From Stichopus chloronotus (taxonomy: Eukaryota > Echinodermata > Holothuroidea > Aspidochirotida > Stichopodidae): a DNA stretch of 64,000 bases. A program made the position numbers and the translations under genes. The notes under the pieces were generated by a model. It made no database searches, was not told the origin of the DNA, and saw only the letters and a program-made list of their open reading frames with translations. The stretch spans positions 34,101,200 to 34,165,199 of the forward strand of contig CM037843.1 in NCBI GenBank assembly GCA_021234535.1. Reading direction: 5' to 3'. Of this stretch, positions 12,901-27,900 are shown piece after piece (position 1 is the stretch's first letter; each line of letters opens with the position of its first letter).

Positions 12901-15900
12901 CAGTACTCATGCTCAGAGCAAATATAAAGATAGGGCAAATACACTCATGTACAGAACAAATATACTGACAAAGCCAACAAACTTGCTCACAGAGCTCACA
13001 TACTTATGCAAAGAGCAAACATACACATGTGCATAGCCAACATACTCCTATACAACATACTCATGTACAACAGCACTGAGAGAACATGCTCGCAGAAGCA
13101 ACAATACTTTGCGCACTATCGGTGTAGTTTTAGTATCGCCTCTGTGAATTTAATGAAATGCAAATTTACACTGTCTGAGTCATGAGCCCCCTTTAATAAC
13201 TAAAAATAGCTTTGGGTGGTACAACCCTCACTTGTCACCAGCTGTCAGTGCTAGCCTCTTGGCAATGTTTAATATCATGTGACAACAAGACAACAGATAC
13301 ATGTAGCAATATTATGATGTGCTTTTATTTTTAGTTTTCATTCACATCTGACAACCTGCCTGGATCTATTTCAAAACAGTAATACTATTAAACCCACTGA
13401 AGCTCTGACAGTCAGATTATATGAGGACAAAATTTAGAAGCATATACAGTTGTGGAAATTTCTTGACTCAGAGGGAAAAGTTTGATACTCCATTGGCCAG
13501 AGAGATGAAGAAATACAAGGAGATATGGACTTGTATGCCCCGAGAGAGGAGGGCTATGTCGAAGATGCAAACTGCATTTCACTTTGTGTGAAGGAAACTT
13601 GATTTTGCTAACTAGCTGTACTTCACTGGTTAGAATTTCATATACATATTCGGTCAAACAGGCGATAAAACAACTCAGATGTATGTAAATTGTATCTGTC
13701 CTAATAATAAAACAAAGCAACGTTTAAATGTCAGCTGCTCAGAAATCCACACAGAAGAAATCACCAACACCACATGCAAAGACCCAAGTGTTGGAAAGAG
13801 AAAAGTTTGTCGATTTCAGGGAGGAATGAGAAGCACTCGGAAGAGCACTCAGGACAGGGATTCTGTCAACGGAAGAAATTGTTCTTTTTATAACTACAGA
13901 CGCAATCTGCAAAGTTGCCGTAAAGATGAGCAAAAAGGATCATCCGATGAGTTCCAACCAACCGTAAAAATGTTGCTTTCTTGCAATGCGATGTTACCCC
14001 GAGCAGATTAATTTGATTAAAACCAATAACAAGTAACTGCTGCGAGTCGCTCATCCACGAAGGATTCTTCACGCGACAACTGCAGAAGACGACAGCGCTA
14101 TCCACGTCGTAAACATCGTATTGCAATAGCGGAAGGAAGTAACTCAATTTGAGAGAGGGTTCTCATGGTTGATCCAGACTATTCTCTACATATTTTTCTC
14201 AGCTATTTATCCAAACAGAATCTTTCCATGGATATATTTGACTTCTCCAGGGTACTGCAATTGTTCACCCAAACATAATTTAGGACATTCTGTTGAAATT
14301 ATATCCTTGGCCAAAATTCTTCTTTTCTTCGTCAAAAACATTCAGATATGTCATTATGATATCACGTCACCTAACTTCCATGCATATTGAATATGAAACA
14401 GTATCATGGAGGTACAACAAAGGTTGAGAAAAGCATCAAGAATACCTCATCTGTTTCCAAGCTATTGTCACCAACGGCGTGATGACGCATTTCAATGTTG
14501 TACCTACATCACAAAATTTTAGTGTCAAATTTGACCTACGACCAGAACCTGAGAGTGTGATATTGCATAGCCATGGCAATGTATCATCACCAGCTAAAGA
14601 CGACTTTAATATTTGCAGTTTAGATCTCGCAACTAAAACACACTCATTGCTACAAACGACAACCAGAGCTGTTGGATTTCAGGATAATTCTCGGAACAAC
14701 TGGCCAAATTCCTTAGTTTTCAAAGAAGTGGTTGCCTTTTAACTCACTCTGTCCATTCACTTATCTATTCCTCCATCCATTCAATTCTTCGTTCATTTCA
14801 TACCATTAATTATTCATCTACTCATCTACTTGATCATTCACTGATTCTTCCATCAATTCATTTCATACAATCCATCCATCCATTCAAACAGTCATCCATC
14901 CATTCATTCAACACTTCATTTCATATCATTCATTATTCATCTATCTATCCATTCAGTCATTCCTTGATTCTTCCACCCATTTCATTTCATACTATCCTTC
15001 CATCCATTAATTCATTCGTTTTATACAATTTCATTCATCCTTTATATTTTGTAAGTTATGATGGAGGAAAAGATATCACTCTGACACTGTTATTGTTGTC
15101 TGTATCTAACAGCACTGAAAAAAATACTTTTTCATATAAAAGTTGATATCTATTGCAACATTTAATCCCACAGCAAAACCAATTCTGAAGACAATGAAAC
15201 TGTACACACAGCATACTGTTCCATTGATACCTCAGAACAACCTCCGTTACACAGATTCATTCCCAGAGAAATGTTTGTGGAAGATTCACACATAAAAGAA
15301 CAAGGCTGCAAACTACAACAAACGAATCATATGCCCTGCATTGTGACAAAACAAATGAAGGTATCTACAGAGAATTTAAATGATGGCAATTCTACTTCTA
15401 TATTCTAAAAATATTTTCCCCTGAAGCGCTCAAATCAGTTTATAGTGTATATATCAATGTGGTGCTTCAAATGCCAAATGGACCCCACATTTATCTTTAT
15501 TTCTGATAAAGGTGAGAGCGGTCGTTCTCGACCACATTCCATCGACGACTGTTCACATCAGCAAAGGCAATTCCTAGTTCCTTTTGAGTAGGTGAGATCT
15601 AAAGCTTCCTTGGAATTATTTGAACGGTTGGACATTAGAGCTAGCAGAGAGCTATCTGACCATGCCACCAGCAGGATAAGACAACAGTGATTCATATGCA
15701 GGAGCAGTACATACACAAAACAGTAATCCCAACTAAATGAGAAAGCATCCTCTTTGAAAACTTGAATGTGGCAAAGAAATTATCACTATGCTGATAAAAG
15801 ACTCTGCTTTTTAATAACAGGATGGACTGTCTGACTGGCTGGCTTGATATGTTTCTCAAGATTTATTCTGGAAACTTTTGCCTACGGGTTTCAAGGGTTC

Positions 15901-18900
15901 TTCATTCACTTCACCTGCCAGACTAATATTTTTCGCTCCATCTGACAGGCACTCTAAATAGTTTGTAAAATTTGTGTAGTTCTTTTCAAATCGAAAGTGG
16001 TAACATGGCAAAAATTACATCCACTGGAACATCTGCTTGAACAAACATTTTCAGCCGAGATTAAAGCTCATTCGGCATATGGGACACCAACGGATATTCT
16101 TTTCCCCTGAAAGTATTACACTTGCAACTACATAAACAAATGTGGCAGGATATGAGGGATTCATTAAGGACACCTGCTACTATTTCAAGTGCCCTTAGCA
16201 CAGTCTATGCAACATTGTTGTCGATGTTTTAAATAAATCTATAAACAACATTTACACATACCAGTGTTATAGAATACAAAACCAACAGTCGTTGAAAAAT
16301 TAATCTCGTGCAACATGATCTCTCCCAGAGAGGGGAAGAGGTAAATTGTATTTTATGAATACTAAGGACATAGGATACGTGGCTACAATAAATAATCTAA
16401 TGATGTATTGTACACAAAGGTTGTCATCGAATTTCGACTGAATTTAACATGTTTGATCTCATCTGATTTCTTTCTGAATGAGGATAGGGTGTGGGTTAAA
16501 AAAAACCAAAAAACACTGTTCTACAAATACTTTACCCCGCTGAACAAGATTGCTTTGGTTTCATCACATGTTGTCATGGCTACAAAATTAATCAAACATA
16601 CAAAGCCAATCTTAAAAGTAACCATACTTGAGTCAATCTGATATCAATGGTGGTGCTACCTTATGGTTTATGCCAATCCTTATGGAAACCTTTGACTCGG
16701 GTATTGTCCTACTAAGTGAACTTAAATTCATGCATTAGTGCTTTGCACGAAGATGTTTGTGGACCGGTTCAATCTGACTCTGAGAGTTGTATATATTGCA
16801 TGTATGGTCATGCAATTCCAGACTGGTCAAAACACAAAGACACAATATAGTAAAGAATTAGCTATTTTACAGTTGTCTTTTGACCAATGTAGTGAGGACT
16901 CCTCAAATCAATAGAAAGAGACTTTTGTACTCTATTCATACAAAACTTGAGATGTAACTCCTGCAATCCTGAAAGGTGCAGAAAGCTACGATGTTGCAGC
17001 AAACTTCTAACAAATAACATCCAAAGGAGGAGTGTTATACTCACTTTTCTAGTTTCACTAGTCTCCAATTAATTCAAATTTCAGTACAAATTTAAGACAT
17101 CAAAAGAAACACTTTGTTTTTATAAATGGTATGGTCCTAAAGAAATCACTTCAAAATTCAATATAAGTGTTTGCTAAGATTTCAGTTCCTATTACTACCA
17201 GTAGTCCTTAACAAGAAAGTCAAAAATAACTCTACAGATATGTAACTATTCAAAATGATTAGTAAGAAACAACTCCTATTGTAAATGCTGGACATTAACC
17301 GTTCAGGACGTTCCATCTGCCCTATCATTCCCTCTGTGCTCAGAACTAGTTTATGACATCTTGTGGTTATCCTCACACTGTACATTTGGGTATCAATCAC
17401 AACAGGAATGATAGAAGAATCTTCATTATCTGACGTACATAATGAAACATAAAATGCACCAAATGTACAGAACATAAAGTGGATCTTGCAAAAATGAAAC
17501 CTAACCCTCTGGTACTGGCAAGTAATTAAGCTGCCACTGTGTATATACTAAGCCTTTGACCTTCATCATGTTCAACAGCATGTGGACCATGTAACACTTA
17601 TTGCTTCGCAACAAAAACAACAACGACAAAAACAATAACATATTGCATGTTCAGTGCTAAAAGCAAAGTGAACAAGTGTACAAGGTACCATCCAAGAGTT
17701 CCCACTGATGTTTTTTGAAACTATCCTGGGGATAAAACTCTTTGCCAAGAAACCACAATGGAGTTGAAAAATTGGTTTGGAAAACCTACACCAGAGGAGA
17801 GTTGTGCAATCTATTTCTTTCATTGGTGTATCTACTTTTGGTAGTGTAGAATGTTCACTTACACATTTTGTTTTGTTTCTTGCCATCTAACAATTGCAAT
17901 ATGAGGTACCTCCTCTCAACCCCTTCTCTCCCCTCCCCCCCACAATGCATCCATCTTGGCAGGCAAGCAACCTTTCATTGGTTTTGACATACATACTTGG
18001 ATACTAAGTGCAAGTATTACTTGCCAATGTTCCTTTGTTGTTTAAGGTGATATCCTGAAAAAAATGGCTACCACATCTCTGTCTGAAGCTACTTTGTTCA
18101 GCTACATTGCTCAACTTTGACAGTACTCACCAACAGTAAGAAATTTTACAATACAAATGAAGGCAGATAACGCTGTTACCTTAAATAATAAAGTAAACAA
18201 ATTTCAAGGAGTGCCTCAGTTGTCCCCCATTACTTTAAATGCTTGGTTAGCAATGTGAATTTGACTTTTGGCATTTCACAACCAATTTGCACGCAGAAGT
18301 ACTTATCTTTCACAAAGGGAAGAGGCTGTAGACAATTGCCACATTTCTGCAGCAGAGCTGTAGTTGAATGTGATGCATGAAGTGACTACAACCTAACCAG
18401 TCGATATTTACCCACTGGCTATTTCCACTGCACGCTTCTCCATATATAGAAAATGTTTCATTGCATTGTGGTGACTTTATCTCAGTTTGAACTAATTCAA
18501 TGTTTGTACATTTCAAAAGTTTTGTTTGCTACATAGAGAAAGTCCTACCTACCATCTTTGCTTCCATGCAGTGACTTCCCATATTCCAGCTGATGTAACT
18601 GCAAACTAAGTGCTTGTATTACCTTCTGATGAACTTTTGTTGTCTAGGGTTTTACTCAAATGGTGGCAACAGCTTCACTAAATTATTATTTCTAGTCCTC
18701 ACATTTTTTATCAGTTTCCTTAAAAAGGGATTTTCATGTTGTGCAAATTTTCAATATTGATAAAAGCAGTATAAAACCAAAGATGACTCTCTGCTGCATA
18801 TAAGACTGCACAACCTACAATGAGAGCTTCAGGACTTGCTGTCATTAACACCTTTTCTATCTCAGTATAAAAGACTGTTCTTTAGATAACTGTATATTGA

Positions 18901-21900
18901 AAAAAAAACCAATACCTCGTCGTAGTTGCTTGAGTTTTTTTTCTTGTTTTTTCTACAAAGCACTTAAATTCGACATTCACCGTTTACGATCAACACTTCC
19001 CTTATAGTCAGAAGTAGTCTAATCTACCACGGGATTTGTTGATGTGTACAAAGTTTGAATTTTGTCTTCTTTGGTTCAAAGACTATAAGTTAACAGATTT
19101 ACGGTTTTTAAACACTTAAATTTGCTATAGAAGATGCCTTAATATTATCAATTTATTGAACATCACAGGGAAAAAGGAATCTCTCTTTCTTAGATGTTGG
19201 AAGAATGTTTCCTTCCGTATCACAGAGGCTAAGTTGAGCATGCACATTCCTTCCCATAAGCCAGTTTTATTCACAAGGTTCAACCACCTCAATCTTTCTT
19301 AGATTACGCTGAAAGAGGTAGGCATTTCTTGAAATTGGAAAAGAAAAAGAGATAGCCTTGTTCTTTGCTGGAAGAGTGAAAACTGTAAACTGTAAGTCAA
19401 ATTGGACATGCTACATCTACCACTATCGAAAGATCAAAACAGCAAAAGACCCTCTGGCGAGATCTTGCCTGGCAGACGAGCAGCATTTGGTGCTAATTTC
19501 ATAAATGTGGCACATCTATTGTTCACGTCGATGTAAATAAGCGATAGTTCATTCTCTCGCCCTCTCTTATGAAGAGAGATTGTCATAAAACCAATAGGAG
19601 TCATTGGTCTCGGATGATCAAGTGAGTACACCACAGTTTAAACAGTCTGTGAGTTGAATACCTCTGGAGATGGGTTTTAAGTACCGTTCTCAAAGAGTGA
19701 GGAGTGATTCTTGCCCCAATTTCAAAACACTGTATATCTTAACTCACTTACACAATGCCTGCATGTACCAAGCTATGTGAAAATGGACCCTCTGGCCATA
19801 TTACCTGCAAGTGAAAATACTTGATTACCCAGTGAAAATGTAAATTTTGTAAGAAGGAAACTGAGAGAAGCAGAAGTAGAAGGAGACTGATCACTCCCCC
19901 CCCCGACAAAAAAAAAGTGTGAAATGGTTGAGGGTCTCATTAATGCAGAAAAGATATCAAAATGTTGTCAAATTAAGAACACATTTTCTTTTTCAAATAA
20001 TTTACCTGACAACAGTGAATGCAAAAATAAAAAAAAATTGTTAAGGTTCATCAGCTTGGCATAAGTTCAACAGACCAGGATACACAGAACATCTAATTAA
20101 AAAACAGACTTTAATCAAAATTCATTTTGGAACCTGGAAATACCAAGGTCTTTGGAAAAAAAGGGGTTGGTTAAACTAATATGAAATTAGCTGATGCAAA
20201 TCAATAAACACCATACTTGGTGTTTAATCCCCCAACATAATTGAATTCACTTGGAATCTAAAAAATATAAAACAATATCATTGCAATTTACTTTAATTAA
20301 GACTTCCATATGGCCAGTAAATGCATACAAAATGAAAGGATTAGCAAAGAACACTACTCACAAAAAGTTCGAAAAATGAACATAGTTTTCCGGAAGGGGG
20401 ACAAATTTACCCTGCAGTAACAGTAACAGGCAAGGCAGAAACAGACACAAGGGAAAGGGGCAAGTCAGACACAGACACAAGTGAAGGGGGCAGTTGCAAA
20501 AAAATGGATCACCATTGGAGAAGTAGAAAATCTGTCTTTGAGCTGTGAGTTGGAACGCAAGCAACCATTTAAATTAAACAGGCGTCCTAGTGGTGTCATA
20601 TAGGCAGCATCCAAAAGTGGCAAATGAAAGCAGCGTGAGGATACATCAGTATGGATTCAGTGACTGCTTGATCTCAGAAGTAAAAATATCATATGATACT
20701 ACTAAATATACAAATGTAAAAGGCAGAACAGGTTATGCAATATAAATTTTCAACAACTTATTTGATTATATTATTAAAGGAACACTGAGGAAACTTCACT
20801 CGGCCAGCGTACAATCGTCATGGATATTTAACAATTGATGGTTGACAGTTAAAGTCAGCAGTGGTGCGAGGTGACAGCTCCAACGTGATGGAACTGGCAG
20901 TGAGCCTGTCACATCCTACAGGACACCTGGTTTGCAATTATGAAATCTATTTGCCTTCTTGAAATACATTTATGAATGTTTCATTATGCACACACCTTGC
21001 CTGAGGGTAACTTGAGCTGCTCCAATGCATTGGTGATGGCCGACAGCTTAGAGGCCTTACCGGCGGCAAATGTTCGTAGCAGGTTACGGACAGGAATTTT
21101 GCTGTTAGTGTTTACTTGGAAGCAGATCTTCATCCAACTAGAAAAAATGGTGAGAAAAACAAAACCCAAATTGTGGTTAAAGTTGACCTTGAATAACTCC
21201 ATTTTTCTACAATTAGCTCCTACCGACAAAAAGCTTAACCGACAAATCGAGACAAACATGGGGGAAAGCGTAAAGGAAGCAAAATGCTGCATTTAACCAC
21301 ATTCCTATCATCCACACAACCGGTGCAGTTACGCTAATGGCAGTCATCATGGCAGGGGGTTGGGAATTTGGGGAATCATTGGCATAAAGCAAATATTTTC
21401 ACAGCTTTTGGCTGATGATGTGCATCTGTGAAGCAAAAAGAAGAGGAGTGGCCTGATGGGCCTAAGACCTGATGCGATAAGGATTTGATCAACAATACAC
21501 TAACTTGAGAAAATGCAAAAATCCTGCACTAACGTTCCTCTTTTCCTTTGATCTAAAAATTGTAGTCATCCCAGAAGATTTACAGTTCTGTACCAAAACA
21601 GCTTAAGGATGAGCTCTATTTGGCACCTACTTGACTTAGCCACATTTCGTTCACAAAACAGCATGAATGAGAAGGTGGGGGAGGGAGAGCCAGATCCTCT
21701 TCGTAGTTTGACTGCTTGGGGGCTCTGCCAATTTTATAACAGAGGGCACCAAAGACAGTATTGAGCGAAGATACATGCATTGTAAGACATGTTAGTAAGG
21801 GGCAAAGAAAATTCACACTATACACATATTAACAGGTCAGCAGGTCAGTGTCATTATGAATCAGGTGAGTGTCACTAAGGTTGATTTTCAATTTTGGTTA

Positions 21901-24900
21901 CTCGTTGGACATATGAAATTGACGACATACTTCAGATGAACAGGCAGGTGGTGTGAAATTTCACAAAAAATATCACATTTTGACTCACACATACATCTGA
22001 AAAACATTCACGAAGTAAGAACTCCTTTTGGCTACAATTGAATAGAGAGGTTGGAGTGTTTGCGCCGTAATCATAGCGACGGATAAATAAAAGCTTTGAA
22101 GGTGGCTCGTCAACTATGAAGCATGTCAAACTTGAGCTCACAATAGCACTGTTCTCTTCATGCTAGTCTCCTCTTTGTTCTCCTTGTTTCAATATGGCAA
22201 CCTGACGTAAGATTACATTTACGTAGAGGACAGCTTGTTGATACCATAGAGTAAGCCCTGCACCTTGTTGCATTTCTGATAGCATGCAGAAATGAGCAAA
22301 CTGTTTTCCCCTGTGTTTGCAACTGACATGTTTTTATATTTGTCAGTTGGTTTACCAGATTTACTATAAGCAAAGTGATTGGTAAAGTTGATATGACTCA
22401 TTCAATATAGAAAATGGAAGAGATTGAATTTTTTTTTTTCACTTAATGCAGCGAATAAAATATTGACATTCTTAAACAAAAAGACTCTTTCTGTTTACTC
22501 ATCATGAATGGAAAGGCTACTAAGCAGTCTGAAGAGTTAATACATAACCATCATAAAAGAAGCACACTAAAGTTTGAATAACAGCACGAGAGTTTTGTCT
22601 TAATGTGTCACAAACAAGTACACTAGGTGCAGTTTCAGTCATTTATAAAATAACTGCTGATTCCAATCAAACAATTCAGTTCTTTAAAATCGCAGATGTG
22701 TTTCTCTATGCAGCAAAGCATAATTAATTTACTAAGTACCTAAAAGATCAATCAATGATTTAATGTGTCAGCTGAAAAGCTTGGTTTGCCTAATGCTAGT
22801 TTTCTACTGTTTAAATGCTCCTAATTTGCATGAGATATATGAACTACTTTGTTGGAGCAGAATGCATTTCTACTTAGGTAATGTCCCTCTACAGAGAAGA
22901 AATTACAAACAACACTATCATCTATTTATGAATAATGCAATTGCATAGATCAATTGATCAAGGTGGTGCAGATGATAGAGCGGGAGGGGGGAAGTGATGC
23001 TACAGAAGAGACCACAAGTGTTCGTGTCTTCCATTGCATACTCTTCCACTGAGGTCAATGTCTCATAACTTCAGATAGCCTGTACTTTGTCCGGTACATG
23101 TAAATTTGTCAAACCACTCTTTCCCTGCCAGACGGCTACTCGAATCATCGGCATGCTGTCGAAGCACTGCACCGTGGCTTTATGACACAATTCACTTTCT
23201 CACAGTCACCTACAGTGTCTAGTTTTGAGAGGAAACATATCTTGTTGTTGCATCCAAAGAGTTAAACCACATGCTGCTGCTACATTAAGTTTGTGAACAC
23301 ATGTGTCTCAACGTGTTGTAACTTCATTACACAGCCTCTTTCCATTGAATTTGTGCACACATCTAACATATATCGTGTGCCGTATACAGATGTATGCTAC
23401 TAGATGGATATGAATCTTCCACTGGCAGCTGCAACTGTATGTGAGTTCCAAACCATCAACTCAGATTTCAACCTTAATTTCAAATCAAATGATAAGTATA
23501 TTTTCTCTGACAATCTGATAGTAAATCATCGTGATGACTGTTTCTTCCCCTTTTTTTCATTATAATTTCCACTTCTGTAAATTTTATCCCAGAGTAATGT
23601 AATCACATTATTTCAGGACATCCATAGTAACTCATAACTGACTGCATCACGGTCTCTCTGGTTAAGTCGGTATGTGGAATCAAGAGATTGTAACCAATAC
23701 TTTGTTACAACTGCAGGCTGAAATGAGGCATGATGAAGCAAAGAAAAAAAAGAAAAAAAACCCCACAAGTTCTGTTCTACTTCCTCCAATCGCTCTTAAG
23801 GTTACATGCCCGTAATGAAACTCGGCGGTTCGACATTCGTTTCTATGCCAAAACTTTGAAAACGTGACAAATTTGCGGATGAAAACTGGGAGAGATGCTG
23901 CCAGGGCGAACCTGCCCGCAGAGTTGCGAGAGAGATTGGAAGCTGTTCTAAATCGACTTGCCTTTTTTAAATTCAATTAGCGCTTAACTGGAGGTTGATC
24001 AACCCCGAAACTCATAAGTGGACTGTCAATCTTTCCAACAAGTTTAATGAGTGGCAAGTGTTGGCAAAAATTTTTTGGGGAAGAAAAATCCAGAAATATC
24101 AAGAAAGAGTCCGCCTTTGCTTTTGCCCACATTTTATCATAGGTATCACTGTGAGGATGCGACGAAAGACATCGTGCTACCAAATCTTACTGATGCTTTC
24201 TGCTCTGCAATTAAATGTTCTCCAAGTTGGAAATTCAACAAGGGATAAATTTTGCCTATTACAGATATATTACAATTCTTTTCCTTTGAAATTATCTGTG
24301 AATGCAGCTTTTCTGATGGTCGCTCTTGAATCACTTCCACTACGAACCCACAGTGGTCTCTTTCCTTAACTAAATTCATTAAAGAAACAAACCATTGCTA
24401 AGAAATGGCTTACATATGTCCACTACATTCATGTACGACAAAATGTCAAAGGATATGGCTCACTGTGGAGACACAGGGAAAGGTAACCCTTCACTGTAGA
24501 CCCTTCATATCCCCCACCACTTTTCAACAAACATTTCCCCACCAAAGTTGACGACCAATTACACATATGATATATACTCTTTTACACAGCTTACTGTTTC
24601 ATGAGACAAGTCATCGGGCAGACATTGTTGGCCTTGACGTTGTGGGTTATTTTCAGCAAGCCTTCAAACCATGTCTGTGGAAGAAGAGAAAATGAGAGTA
24701 AAGAGATTGTTAGTACCAAATTTATTCCTCTAGCCTGTGGATAAGATGCTGCATCAGAGACTTGTGGTCTGTGTGGACTATGGCAAAGGACTTCCCCAAT
24801 CTCCAAATTTGCATGATTTTTCTCTCCCATTATCAAAACTGGTTTCACTCAGCGAACTCACTAAAACACATGTATGGGATGATGTCTTGAAGTTGCACAG

Positions 24901-27900
24901 AACACAACAATTTTAAAATAGTATCCTCTTTTGCCCATAGCACCATTATTGCATGGTAACTATGGTAATTGTAGTAGAGAATGTTATGCTGAACAAATCT
25001 ATCCAATGTTGGATCGATGGCAACATTAGAACGGAAGATCAATATTAGCTATCACTAGTTTTGAAGCATTTTTGCCACTTTTAATCTTGGATCATATCAG
25101 CGAGGCAGGTAGCAGAGTCATGATTGTGGACATCTGAATACGATTTGCAACATGCACCATCAAACCATCCAATTAAACTACTAAATATCAGTTTTAATTA
25201 TGAAATTGAAATTTTGAAGTGAACCATGGTTATTTTCTCTCACCATCGAAAACCTGAAATCGAAAAAAGGTAACCCGAACTGTGGTTCACAGTTTAGACT
25301 GGAACCGGAGCATGTGATTAAACTAGAACGAACAAAAATGGTCAGAGCGTAATCTTGAAATTGAAAGCTACTTTAAATTACAAACACTGAGATGGAATGG
25401 TGTGAACTCTCTTTGATTATCACGTTTGTACTGATTGAGCTACAGTCCATTATTGGAAACGAATGACCGAAAGACCAGAGATGGAAAATTCACGTTTGCA
25501 GAGAGACATATAAACAAACAAACCATTGACATATTTAGGAGTAGGTACAGATGCTTAAGGGCAAATGAGGCTACAACTGGGGCAGAAGAAGAAGGCATAT
25601 ATCACGCAAGAATTCTCTAGATGAATAGCCGCCACTAGCAAGACGACAATGTTTTTGTACATAAAGGAAGACAAAAAGAGATACATCACAGCTGGGAGAG
25701 TGAGAAAAAAGGAAAAAAAGTCTGATTATATGATAATATATCTGTTGACAATCACAAAAGTGTATTAAATTCAGAAAGGGTTATCCTAATGATTAAATAG
25801 CTTAATTGCAATGATTTTTGCAGCATAATAATCTTTAAAATTTCACATTTTAGAACATATTTAATCCACCAATTTCTAGGGAACTAATAATTTGAGTTTG
25901 CTACTTTTCAAGACATGTACATCTGTCTGATCACAAATATGTTTTTGTTCACTAACATCCTCTTAAAAGTCTTTGTAGAATATGGTGAGGTAATTTTCTC
26001 TATAAAAAAAATATTGAAAAGAGAGGCATTTAATTAAATACCATGATACCAACCCTCATGGCTATATATATGTCACTCTAAGATGGCAAACATGATGACC
26101 GCAGAATTAGGATCATTGTGAGCACAGAGCTGAGGTGAACCATGTCAGTGTTTTAACCAAAAGATACAACTAATAGAACAGTTGAAAGTGCACCTCCATT
26201 TCCACATAGTACCTCTCTGATAATTTGCCATAGATGTCTTAATCGCATTTCACACCCACTCTCTACCCTTCCAGCCCCCTCAAAAAGGGGGTTATCTCAA
26301 AAGAATTTAGCTCAATCATTGTGAGCAAATGAAAGAGATATCACCTTCCAGCAATGGTCTCTATACTTACCTCGGCTACTTCAGGCGTAGTGGCCACCAT
26401 GTGCATATAGTTGACGTTAACATAATCGGAACCACTGCATACTGTCACTGTTCTTTCCTCTAAATTTCCTCTGCCGTATGGATCCAGAGTTGTTGGATTT
26501 GGTCTGAACTGATAGTCCTGCAAAGAGCAAGGAGATTACACAGAAAGAGAGATGTTACAAAATGTATCAGGAAAAACAGTGATGTGGTTTGATGTGACTT
26601 TACCGGTTAGGATTGAAGGATTACAGAGAGTTGTGAGGAAGATTTAGTAAATAGTCTTTAACCCTGCTGTTTCCGACTGAATCTGCCATAAAGGTGCATT
26701 CTGCAAGGACAAACTAAGAATCTCATTGCCACGATTTATCTTAGTAGAGGAAAATTACAGCCCAAAATGTGAAATTTTCCATAAGAGTGGGATCAATACT
26801 AAGGCATTAATTTGACCTTATTCTGGATGGGTGTTCTGGCAACAAGAAAATTATTTTGTCAAATTTTGGCAATTTTAGCATCTAGGTCAGTTCTGCTCAA
26901 ACTCTTATCAGGATTAACATTTATAGGTGGAGTTTTTCTCAGATACTATCTATCGTCCTTGTAACATCAGACCTGAAATCTTTCAGCACTTCAGGTAGCT
27001 ACAATCATGTGACTTTAAAAATGGCTGAGAATATTTGTTTATAGTTTTGCTTTTCATAGCTATTAATGTCTCATGTGACTGCTGTGTTTTTCCATACACA
27101 GTAGTAACAATAGCAATAATTAGGCTCTAAAATGTAACACCATTAAACTGGTGATATTGTGGTACCTCTGGACTTTTACACAAGCCTGATGCTTGCCAAA
27201 TTGTACGTTTTTGAAAAAATTATGAGCCAATCAGTGACCATACAAATTTCAGACAGAGCATAGTATTAAATGTAACTAGGCACATGCTCATATTTCTCTG
27301 AGGAAAATGTCAACATACCATGATGACAAATTGTCAGAAGAAAAAAGATAAAGGAAAAGAAATGGGGAAGAAGGCATTCTATTGATTGGTTTCGAGATAC
27401 CAAATCAACGCAGGACCCTGGATGTGCGGGTGAAGGAGAGGCCAAATGGGATTACTCTTCTCCATTCACTGGCAAAAGAAACAGTCAGAGAGAGAGAGAA
27501 AAAAAAGTCCCTTCCAAAATTGTCTTGGGATTCAGAAATATCTTCCAATGGGTCAAGTTACAGACAAAAATAAATAAATCATTGATTTCATAGAGTTAAC
27601 GACAATGGCAATGGCATGCAATTAACAAAATGTAAGAAAAACAGCAGAAAAAAAAGTTCGAGGATGACTCTATGCCAGCATAAAAATTCAGGTCTATTGA
27701 TTAGGTATATGCTTGCTGGCTAGCTGTGGAAGATAACCATAGCCAAAGTCCATAAAGATTAAAACGATTGACAAAGATGGCTGCTGCTGCTGTATTGTGA
27801 GAGAAAGGTACTAAGGTGCAAAGAACAGGCATACATGTGAATTGAATTGGACACATGAAAGTGAAAGCCTGATGAAATAAACTCAACGCATATAGTTCAC

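Larger units (their letters stand above)
10580..20995 (-). other. Intron, 10.4 kb, with minisatellite and ATTC-like block
   Basis: This intron lies between the EF-hand exon at 10479-10579 and the one at 20996-21137. It contains the degenerate minisatellite at about 12405-13075 and the ATTC/ATCC block at about 14745-15035. Two plus-strand open frames (13679-14011 and 14479-14742) sit in a slightly more CG-containing stretch but match no family I know. The remainder shows nothing identifiable. Confidence 0.65.

Noticed and set aside
12716..13036. 106-codon plus-strand open frame rich in Thr/Asn/Gln
   Set aside because: It is a translation of the minisatellite at 12.4-13.1 kb.
26200..26290. Minus-strand RLRHLWQ phrase resembling the RHLR motif of the cassette exons
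   Set aside because: It lies on the wrong side of the constitutive exon 26371-26517, where the protein is contiguous, and has no GRQ motif or convincing splice sites.
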